Origin: JANQGH01 sp039030175
GTDB taxonomy: Bacteria; Pseudomonadota; Alphaproteobacteria; DSM-16000; Inquilinaceae
DNA length: 8,652 nt
Direction: 5' to 3'
Assembly (NCBI GenBank): GCA_039030175.1
Contig: JBCCER010000181.1
Span: 1-8,652, forward strand
Under the pieces are notes generated by a model that saw only the letters and a list, made by a program, of their open reading frames with translations, was not told where the DNA came from and did no database searches. The first letter of the stretch is position 1; every line of letters starts with the position of its first letter. Made by a program: the position numbers and the translations under genes. Shown piece by piece: positions 1 through 4,798 of this stretch.

Positions 1-26
1 CTGTGCCGGCAAATTATCGACCGCGC

Positions 27-1106
27 CTAGGATGGGCCGAAGGCCTCTCCGTGCTCCCGACAGATGCGGTCGATCTCCATCCGGGCAGCCAGTGCCATCG
101 GCTTTGCCTCGTCGGTATCGGGATTGCCAATGACGATGATGTTCTCGTCATTCAGGACGTTCGCAGGGCCGGTATAGTTGAAACTTCCGATGATGAGGAC
201 GCGATCGTCGATGGTCATCAGCTTGTGGTGCAGCTTGTTGATATGCCCATGCTGCTTGCGCACCATGCTGATTTCGACACCCTCCTCGGCAAGGCCATGG
301 GTCGCGGCCCAGACCTGATTGCCCTGCGCGTGGTCCAGCACGCCGCTCACCTTCACCCCCGCCCGCCGCGCCAGCTTCATGGCGTCGTCAATGCCGGAGG
401 ATTTCGAGAAGGTGAAGATGGCAAAATCGATCCGGCTCTTGGCCTTGGCCATTTGCTTCATGATTTCCATTTCCGGATTATGGTCCGGCGCAAAACAGGG
501 TTTCAGCCACACGTCCGAGACCTTGACCGGCTCTGGCGCCACGTTGCCGTCCACTGAATAGCGGCCGAAATGGCCAGCGGAAATCTCTTTGAATTCACGC
601 GAGTAGGCTTTGGCCAAACCCCTGCTGTGGGCAATCAAGACGTGATTGAGATTGCCGCCCAGGGGCGACGCGCCAACGCCCGTGGGCGTAAAATTGGTCG
701 ACCCCGTCAATACCGAAGCGCCGTCGCGAACCATGAATTTCTGATGAAAGATCTTCGGGTTGAAGTCCGATCGCAACCAAACCGTGCCGCGCAATAAAGC
801 CAGCGCGAGCGCACGGTTTGTCTCGTTCGAGCCTGTCGACTCGAATGCCCTGGCAACCGATTTTGGCCGCTTCTTTGAGGCCAGATAGTCGGCCTCAAGC
901 ACGAGCTTGACCTGCACCTTCCGTTCAATCTCAGCCCGCAAGATGGCCTCGGCTATCGGCCGCGATTCAAGCTCCTGAACGGCGATCTCCAGCTTCTTGT
1001 TCGCACCGTCAATGAAGCCGACGATGCAGTCTTCGAGATTGTCCAGATGCGGCGAAAGCTGATGGGGTCCCATGTAAAATTCTAGATCGCCAATCGTGGT
1101 AACCAT
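27..1106 (-). CDS. Phospholipase D-superfamily protein with two HKD motifs
   Basis: This 359-residue protein carries two copies of the HxKx4D motif that defines the phospholipase D superfamily: H121/K123/D128 and H293/K295/D300. Each is followed by the usual GS-x-N-[FY]-T segment (N138 and N310). The single chain therefore holds both halves of the bilobed active site; in this family the first histidine attacks a phosphodiester. No signal peptide or membrane segment is visible, so a cytoplasmic location is inferred. Family members include nucleases, phospholipases and phosphatidyl transferases. The short length and lack of membrane anchors argue against a cardiolipin synthase, and a nuclease or phosphodiesterase is more likely, but the substrate cannot be read from sequence. 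The ATG at 1106 is preceded by a purine-rich GAGAGGGGG about nine bases upstream, and the gene ends in TAG. It lies 135 bp downstream of the NHLP-like gene on the same strand, so co-transcription is possible but unproven. Confidence 0.9.
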   Translation of the reverse strand: MVTTIGDLEFYMGPHQLSPHLDNLEDCIVGFIDGANKKLEIAVQELESRPIAEAILRAEIERKVQVKLVLEADYLASKKRPKSVARAFESTGSNETNRALALALLRGTVWLRSDFNPKIFHQKFMVRDGASVLTGSTNFTPTGVGASPLGGNLNHVLIAHSRGLAKAYSREFKEISAGHFGRYSVDGNVAPEPVKVSDVWLKPCFAPDHNPEMEIMKQMAKAKSRIDFAIFTFSKSSGIDDAMKLARRAGVKVSGVLDHAQGNQVWAATHGLAEEGVEISMVRKQHGHINKLHHKLMTIDDRVLIIGSFNYTGPANVLNDENIIVIGNPDTDEAKPMALAARMEIDRICREHGEAFGPS

Positions 1107-1241
1107 GATGCGATACCCCCTCTCGACTGGTTGACGCGGGATCGGCTAACTTACACCTCTAAGATGACTGCAACGCAACAGGCACTACTCACGATTGACG
1201 GCGTATCGAACTCGACAATCGGTGTCGTTTAGTCAGATGCC

Positions 1242-1496
1242 TCACATCACATTCCCACGCATCAGCATGGTCGATGCGAGTTCCTCGAGTTCGTAGCGGC
1301 TCATCTTGCCGGTGTGGGGCGGCGCCTCCGGCAGCACGATGTGGTGATTGTCGGCGTCATTCTCGAACACATGCACCTTGGCGCCGGCGGGAACGGTCAC
1401 GCCGACCTCGGCGAGCGCGCCATGCGGATCTGATTGCAGCTTGGCTTTGTAGGCAGCGTCGTGCCAGGCGCGGGCAATGGCTTTGGCGAGGGACAT
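1242..1496 (-). CDS. NHLP-type (nitrile hydratase alpha-like) leader-peptide family protein
   Basis: This small protein of 84 residues begins ARAWHDAAYKAKLQSDPHGA and continues through ALAEVGVTVPAGAKVHVFEN to IVLP near residues 53-56. That is the pattern of the nitrile hydratase alpha-subunit N-terminal region and of the NHLP family of RiPP precursors (W-x-D-x-x-[FY]-K-x-x-L, DP-x-x-AL-x-E-x-G, P-x-G, V-x-EN, H-x-VLP). The catalytic cysteine cluster of nitrile hydratase is absent, so it is not an enzyme subunit. After the VLP block it has MSRYELEELAS, resembling the end of an NHLP leader (ELSDEELEAVAGG), but no Gly-Gly and only about ten residues (STMLMRGNVM) follow. An AGGAGG Shine-Dalgarno 11 bases before the ATG supports expression. 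No radical SAM, cyclodehydratase, LanM or peptidase-transporter gene is visible nearby. It could be a RiPP precursor, a degenerate precursor, or a member repurposed for another function. The family call is firm and the function open. Confidence 0.8.
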   Translation of the reverse strand: MSLAKAIARAWHDAAYKAKLQSDPHGALAEVGVTVPAGAKVHVFENDADNHHIVLPEAPPHTGKMSRYELEELASTMLMRGNVM

Positions 1497-1643
1497 GGGT
1501 GGGCGAGCCTCCTAGAGATCGATTTCGAGATAATCGTCAGGTCAATAGTAATGCCGGTGGGTCCGGCGGACGATAGCATATTGGCGGGCCAGGAGCTGGG
1601 AAATACCTCGCGTTTTGCCAGTCTGTGGCGATAGCATCGACCA
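1497..1643. promoter_or_regulatory. Divergent intergenic region with a dyad and a 9-bp direct repeat
   Basis: This 147-bp gap between the leftward NHLP-like gene and the rightward TSUP gene must hold the promoters of both. It contains a perfect dyad GCCGG-TGGGT-CCGGC at 1553-1567. It also contains the sequence CGATAGCAT twice in direct orientation, at 1571-1579 and 1629-1637, 58 bp apart. The second copy lies just upstream of the TSUP start. I see no convincing -35/-10 pair on either strand. The repeats could be operator sites, but 9 bp is short and chance is possible. Confidence 0.4.
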
Positions 1644-2396
1644 GTGTTTGACCTTCCTACTCTTGCCGCCATTGTTTGCGCCTTTTTGATCGCGGGCACC
1701 GTGAAGGGCGTGATCGGGCTGGGCCTACCTACCGTTAGCTTGGGCCTGCTCATCCTATTCATCGACTTGCGGGCGGCCATGGCCTTGCTGCTTATCCCCG
1801 CCTTTGCCACCAATGTCTGGCAAGCGGCAGTCGGCGGGAACGGATGGGCCATCATGCGCCGGCTGTGGCCGTTCTTCGTCATGACGACAGTGACAGTTTG
1901 GATCGGTGTCGCGCTGCTCACCCGGATCAACTTAGCGGTGTTGGCGACCCTTCTCGGCGTATTGTTGATCGCTTACGCCGCGCTCAATCTTGCCGGGGCC
2001 CGGCTTGCGGTTAACTACCGCCAGGAAACCTGGGTTGGCGTCTTGGCAGGGACGACGAATGGCGTTTTGACCGGCATGACCGGCTCGTCCGTGGTGCCCG
2101 GCGTTCTCTATCTTCAGTCCGTCGGTCTGCCGCGGGACACGTTGATCCAAGCCATGGGCCTTTTGTTCACGGCCACCACGTTTGCGTTGGCTGTATCCAT
2201 GCAAGGGCACGGTCTGCTGTCGATAAACCTTGGCCTCCTGTCCGGTATCTCCCTACTGCCAGCAATCGCTGGGATGGTGCTCGGCCGCTGGGTCCGGCAA
2301 CAGTTATCGGAAGTCCTTTTCAGGCGGGTTTTCTTCCTCGCCCTGCTCGCTCTCGGCATCTTCATTGCCGTACGCGCGATCGCAGGGGCAGGCTAG
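1644..2396 (+). CDS. TSUP family (TauE/SafE-like) membrane permease
   Basis: This 250-residue protein is almost entirely hydrophobic, with about eight predicted membrane segments. It has the duplicated signatures of the TSUP (TauE/SafE, DUF81) family: KGVIGLGLPT at 21-30 in the first half and GVLTGMTGSSVVPGVLYLQ at 140-158 in the second. Members export or import small sulfur or organic anions such as sulfite, sulfoacetate and thiosulfate across the inner membrane. The substrate of this one cannot be told. The start is GTG at 1644; an in-frame TAG at 1632-1634 leaves no other upstream start, and no clear Shine-Dalgarno is present, which suggests weak translation. No sulfur-metabolism gene is adjacent. 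It is transcribed divergently from the NHLP-like gene and followed by the A+T-rich gap. Confidence 0.88.
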   Translation: MFDLPTLAAIVCAFLIAGTVKGVIGLGLPTVSLGLLILFIDLRAAMALLLIPAFATNVWQAAVGGNGWAIMRRLWPFFVMTTVTVWIGVALLTRINLAVLATLLGVLLIAYAALNLAGARLAVNYRQETWVGVLAGTTNGVLTGMTGSSVVPGVLYLQSVGLPRDTLIQAMGLLFTATTFALAVSMQGHGLLSINLGLLSGISLLPAIAGMVLGRWVRQQLSEVLFRRVFFLALLALGIFIAVRAIAGAG

Positions 2397-2567
2397 TACC
2401 AAGAATCGCTCAGCCTACCTATTGACAAATCAAAATATTGATACCACTTGTTTACTATAAGAAAGGCCAGAAACAATTTGAAACATTTCGTGATCAAGTT
2501 AAATGGCCAGATATTTTATTATTGCTGTTTGTTTTGTATTTAATTTCCGGCGAGTTGTGTTTGAGGA

Positions 2568-2583
2568 CGAGAAATTATTCTCG
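2568..2583. repeat. 16-bp dyad CGAGAA-ATTA-TTCTCG
   Basis: This is a perfect 6-bp inverted repeat around a 4-base centre within the A+T-rich gap. It could be a hairpin in a transcript or a small operator. No adjacent promoter or gene start clarifies which. Confidence 0.35.
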
Positions 2584-2632
2584 ACCGCCGAACGTACAAA
2601 AAGGTCATATCCCAGTCTCGACTGATTTGTCA

Positions 2633-2657
2633 CGGCGCACGGCTCGCCGGTCTTTTT
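2633..2657 (+). terminator. Possible intrinsic terminator
   Basis: CGGCG at 2633-2637 pairs with CGCCG at 2645-2649 across a 7-base loop. After three bases (GTC) comes a run of five T at 2653-2657. This is the arrangement of a rho-independent terminator reading rightward, though the stem is short. It lies some 240 bp beyond the end of the permease gene, so it would end either a long 3' extension of that transcript or a separate small RNA from the A+T-rich region. Confidence 0.4.
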
Positions 2658-2822
2658 ATACTCCCACTCAATGCTTCAATCGTCGGGTATCCCTGGAATT
2701 CTTCTCAGCCACTCTGCCTCTGCCGTGTCGCAGGGCAGTGCTGCGGGCCTGTACTCGAAATCAGAATTATTACAGATCTATGAAATCGGCCTGACCGACA
2801 TCCGATTCTGCTTTCCAAGTAA

Positions 2823-2838
2823 TGTGACCGTCATCACA
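2823..2838. promoter_or_regulatory. Perfect CRP-type binding site (TGTGA-N6-TCACA)
   Basis: TGTGA at 2823-2827 and TCACA at 2834-2838 are separated by six bases (CCGTCA), exactly the consensus palindrome of cAMP-CRP-like regulators. The outer bases also fit, with AA before the left half and T after the right half. Its centre is 63 bp before the small peptide's ATG. A -10-like TATAAG starts at 2841; if that is the promoter, the site overlaps the spacer and would repress. If CATATT at 2857-2862 is the -10, transcription would start near 2869 and the site would sit near -38, close to the class II activator position. The site is read directly; the direction of control is inference. Confidence 0.65.
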
Positions 2839-2840
2839 TG

Positions 2841-2846
2841 TATAAG
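2841..2846 (+). promoter_or_regulatory. Candidate -10 hexamer TATAAG
   Basis: TATAAG matches the sigma-70 -10 consensus at five of six positions and directly follows the CRP-type palindrome. The matching -35 position holds only AGTAAT, a poor hexamer, so the promoter would be weak or regulator-dependent. CATATT at 2857-2862 is an alternative. Confidence 0.35.
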
Positions 2847-2875
2847 CGGACGCAGCCATATTCGCTGCGGACGCA
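2846..2875. repeat. Two 9-bp direct repeats with 21-bp period, enclosing a hairpin
   Basis: GCGGACGCA occurs at 2846-2854 and again at 2867-2875. The 21-bp period is two helical turns, which would put both copies on the same DNA face. CGCAGC at 2851-2856 also pairs perfectly with GCTGCG at 2864-2869 around the loop CATATTC. The element ends seven bases before the AAGGAG ribosome site. It may be a tandem operator or a hairpin in the mRNA leader. Confidence 0.5.
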
Positions 2876-2893
2876 CAAAGTAAGGAGATATTC

Positions 2894-3097
2894 ATGACGC
2901 AAGGGGCAATTTCGACCCACCAAACAGATACGGCCAAGACGAATGACGATCGCTGGAATGCAGACCCGCATTCGAGCCACCAGACCGATGACCAGACGAT
3001 GGACACGCTCAGCAACGATCTTGATTGGGTAGAGGCCGCCGGCATGGCGGCTTTGGGGGGATGGCCCTGCTACTGGCCCTATTGGCCTGAGAAATAG
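2894..3097 (+). CDS. Small acidic peptide with Gly-Gly and a Trp/Pro/Tyr-rich C-terminus
   Basis: I do not recognise this 67-residue protein. It is supported by AAGGAG six bases before the ATG, by the control region above, and by a distinctive composition. Residues 1-45 are hydrophilic and rich in D, T, H and Q. They contain a repeated S-x-HQTD element at 7-12 and 27-32; the encoding 18-bp stretches match at 15 positions, 60 bp apart. Residues 39-50 (LSNDLDWVEAAG) resemble the end of a double-glycine leader. Gly-Gly at 55-56 is followed by the last 11 residues, WPCYWPYWPEK, with three Trp-Pro pairs, one Cys and two Tyr. This layout suggests a leader plus core of a secreted or modified peptide. 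No modification enzyme or transporter is in view, so that reading is inference. It lacks a Sec signal peptide. The alternative is an orphan stress or envelope-associated small protein. Confidence 0.7.
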   Translation: MTQGAISTHQTDTAKTNDDRWNADPHSSHQTDDQTMDTLSNDLDWVEAAGMAALGGWPCYWPYWPEK

Positions 3098-3109
3098 ATT
3101 GGTCTTGTT

Positions 3110-3138
3110 AGCCCGCACTTCGGGTGACAGGGCGGGTT
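3110..3138 (+). terminator. Possible terminator hairpin after the small peptide gene
   Basis: AGCCCGC at 3110-3116 pairs with GCGGGTT at 3132-3138, including one G-U pair, 13 bp after the peptide's stop codon. The loop contains a smaller A-C-TTCGG-G-T hairpin. Only three T follow, so termination may be partial and allow some read-through into the phosphatase gene. Confidence 0.4.
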
Positions 3139-3152
3139 TAGCGGCTCATTGA

Positions 3153-3168
3153 GTTGCTATCATGCAAC
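3153..3168. promoter_or_regulatory. Dyad GTTGC-TATCAT-GCAAC upstream of the phosphatase
   Basis: A perfect 5-bp inverted repeat flanks TATCAT (3158-3163), itself a five-of-six match to a -10 hexamer. The phosphatase ATG lies 30 bp downstream of the dyad, leaving a plausible leader. A repressor binding here would occlude the promoter. The -35 position is poor, so this is tentative. Confidence 0.3.
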
Positions 3169-3198
3169 AGTCGGACGCTGTCTTATTGGGGGTTCGTA

Positions 3199-3891
3199 AT
3201 GAAACGACCAACATTCTTCACTGCCATTGTGCTGATCGCATCGACAAGTTTAAGTGCGTCGGCTTTTTCGCAAGATAGCAGTCCTGGTTACCTACCCGAA
3301 GGCAGTATCGACGCTGCAGCGCTGATCGGGCCGCCACCCGCCATCGGTTCGGAAGTCTTTGACCAGCAAATGGCCATCGTTCTCTGGCTGCAGGAAACTC
3401 GGATCCCAGAACAGGTCGCATTCGTGGAGCAAACGCTCGACCAAACTCGGTTCGTCCCGCTACTCGGCGATGCGTTGCTGCAGGCCGACGGTCGTCAACT
3501 GAACCAAATGATCGACGATGTGATCGACGAAGTTCGCGCCGACTATGACGCATTGAAGGACGTATATGACCTGCCGCGCCCCTTTCAGGTGAACGAGGCG
3601 GTCGAGCCCGTCGGCGACGCACGCCCCGTTGCCTCCTACCCCAGCGGGCACGCCATCCGCGCCACGGTTTATGCCCGTCTGCTGGCGGAGATCTTCCCGG
3701 ACCACGAAGCGGCCCTGATGGATCTCGCCGACCGTATCGCCCACGGCCGCGTCATCGCCGGCGTGCACTATCCCATCGACGTCGTCTCAGGCCAGGAACT
3801 CGGCAACGCCTATGCCGACATCATCATCGCGCAGCCGACCTTCGCCGACGCCGTAGACGACATTCTTGGGTCACAGTCCGAAGGCGGATAG
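3199..3891 (+). CDS. Periplasmic class A acid phosphatase (PAP2 superfamily)
   Basis: The 230-residue product has a Sec signal peptide: a positive MKRP start, a hydrophobic core to about residue 17, and a small-residue cleavage region SASAFS at 19-24. The PAP2 phosphatase motifs are present in order: K120-x6-R127-P128, SYPSGH at 146-151, and R184-x5-H190-x3-D194. H190 is the expected nucleophile and H151 the acid. PSGH preceded by Tyr is characteristic of bacterial class A non-specific acid phosphatases (PhoN/PhoC type), which release phosphate from organic monophosphates in the periplasm, and the length suits the class. In motif 3 the usual Ser before Arg is Gly183, a mild deviation. I chose ATG 3199 over the upstream in-frame ATG at 3154 because only the former puts the signal peptide at the N-terminus; GGGGG lies a few bases upstream. 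It may be co-transcribed with the small peptide gene, 101 bp upstream. No Pho box was identified. Confidence 0.9.
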   Translation: MKRPTFFTAIVLIASTSLSASAFSQDSSPGYLPEGSIDAAALIGPPPAIGSEVFDQQMAIVLWLQETRIPEQVAFVEQTLDQTRFVPLLGDALLQADGRQLNQMIDDVIDEVRADYDALKDVYDLPRPFQVNEAVEPVGDARPVASYPSGHAIRATVYARLLAEIFPDHEAALMDLADRIAHGRVIAGVHYPIDVVSGQELGNAYADIIIAQPTFADAVDDILGSQSEGG

Positions 3892-3954
3892 CGGCCTGGT
3901 GAGGCACAATGCACTAGTGGCAACCGTTCACCTCGCCTAAGCGATCGATCCCAA

Positions 3955-3973
3955 CTAAGGCGCGCCGCCTTGG
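3955..3973. terminator. Hairpin between convergent phosphatase and SDR genes
   Basis: AAGGCG at 3957-3962 pairs perfectly with CGCCTT at 3966-3971 around CGC. The outer bases 3955-3956 and 3972-3973 extend it to eight pairs with one wobble. It immediately follows the leftward SDR stop codon and lies 63 bp beyond the rightward phosphatase stop, so it could serve both transcripts. Neither side has a T-run, so it may be an mRNA-end stabilising stem and not a true terminator. Confidence 0.4.
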
Positions 3974-4744
3974 TCAGACAGACGTGTACCCACCCTCGAT
4001 CATTATCAATTCGCCATTGATCATCTCTGACGCCTGCGAGGCCAGGTAGAGCGCCAGGTCGGCAATTTCGACGGGTTTGCCAAAGCGGCCGAGCGGAATG
4101 CGTGCCAGCATCGGCTCCCCTTTTTCCGGCGGCCCCCAAACCTCTTTTCCCATCGGCGTCAGTACGACCGTCGAGCAGATCGCGTTGACCTGAATGTTGT
4201 GCCGCGCCCATTCGGCCATCAGCGACTTGGTCAACCCGTTCATCGCCGCCTTTGACGCACCGTAGGCCACATGCTGTTCGGCACCGATTATGCCGGTCTG
4301 GGAGGATACGTTGACGATCTTGCCCCAGCGCTGCGCGATCATTGAGGGCGCCAAGATCTGCGATAGCAGGAACGGCGCCCGAACATTGACGGCCATCGTT
4401 TCTTCCCAATCGGCCAAGCTCAGATCCAAAGCCGGACCAAGCCGGGCGATGCCGGCATTGTTGACCAGGATATCGATGGTACCCCAGGCGCCAAGCGCTT
4501 CATTTGCGGCCTTTTGCGTTTCATCGACAGAGCCGAGGTCGGCAGCCAAGGTTAGGCATCGCCGCCCGTGCCGCTCGACCGCGTCGGCCGTCTCCCTCAG
4601 CCCATCCTCGCTGCGAGCCACCGCGACGATATCGGCACCGGCTTCGGCAAAGACCTCGCAGATCTTTGCCCCAATTCCGGCCGATGCTCCCGTCACCAGC
4701 GCCTTTCGGCCGGCTAGCGAAAACCGGTCCGTCCAATCCGCCAT
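3974..4744 (-). CDS. Short-chain dehydrogenase/reductase (classical SDR)
   Basis: This is a 256-residue classical SDR: TGASAGIG at 18-25 binds the dinucleotide, D69 contacts the adenine, NNAG is at 95-98, and N120, S148, Y161 and K165 form the catalytic tetrad. An Arg (R44) just after the second beta strand suggests NADP(H) preference. It would reversibly oxidise a hydroxyl or reduce a carbonyl in the cytoplasm. It is FabG-like in length and motifs, but lies outside any fatty-acid cluster, so it is more likely a sugar, polyol or xenobiotic oxidoreductase. It lies 54 bp downstream of the MFS gene on the same strand, with AGGGGCG upstream of its ATG as a modest ribosome site. Co-expression is probable, suggesting that it acts on the compound the transporter moves. 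The substrate is unknown. Confidence 0.9.
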   Translation of the reverse strand: MADWTDRFSLAGRKALVTGASAGIGAKICEVFAEAGADIVAVARSEDGLRETADAVERHGRRCLTLAADLGSVDETQKAANEALGAWGTIDILVNNAGIARLGPALDLSLADWEETMAVNVRAPFLLSQILAPSMIAQRWGKIVNVSSQTGIIGAEQHVAYGASKAAMNGLTKSLMAEWARHNIQVNAICSTVVLTPMGKEVWGPPEKGEPMLARIPLGRFGKPVEIADLALYLASQASEMINGELIMIEGGYTSV

Positions 4745-4798
4745 GTTCCGCGCCCCTGTCGTTAGATCCGCGTGGTGGTTATGGCGCCGGTGGTCATC

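Larger units (their letters stand above)
2397..2893. other. A+T-rich intergenic region, apparently non-coding
   Basis: Nearly 500 bp separate the permease from the next convincing gene. By direct count, 2501-2550 has 14 G or C in 50 bases (28%), far below the flanking genes. The open frames here begin with weak starts, lack ribosome sites and show no coding character. The region holds a 16-bp dyad CGAGAA-ATTA-TTCTCG at 2568-2583, a terminator-like hairpin at 2633-2657, and a near-palindrome ATCAA-AATA-TTGAT at 2429-2442. GGCCAGA also occurs twice about 40 bp apart (near 2465 and 2504). At its right end lies the control region of the small peptide gene. It may carry a long leader, a small RNA or a decayed gene; nothing decides between these. 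Confidence 0.55.

Noticed and set aside
1213..1227. CGACA-ATCGG-TGTCG hairpin followed by TTT, between the PLD and NHLP-like genes
   Set aside because: The 5-bp stem is weak, and the T-run follows on the plus strand, where no gene is ending. On the leftward strand no T-run follows.
1397..1930. 177-residue leftward frame across the TSUP start and NHLP-like gene
   Set aside because: It is antisense to the clear TSUP permease and has low-complexity composition typical of a shadow frame.
2422..2458. TTGACA and TACTAT as a promoter pair in the A+T-rich gap
   Set aside because: The spacing is 25 bp, too long for a sigma-70 promoter, and no hexamer lies at the proper distance.
2438..2794. 118-residue rightward frame with a hydrophobic segment in the A+T-rich gap
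   Set aside because: It begins with TTG without a ribosome site, has no recognisable family, and its composition looks like translated non-coding DNA. The hydrophobic stretch simply reflects the T-rich sequence.
3810..4409. 199-residue leftward frame within the SDR
   Set aside because: It is an out-of-frame reading of the SDR gene with Arg/Gly-rich shadow composition. The SDR frame has all catalytic motifs.
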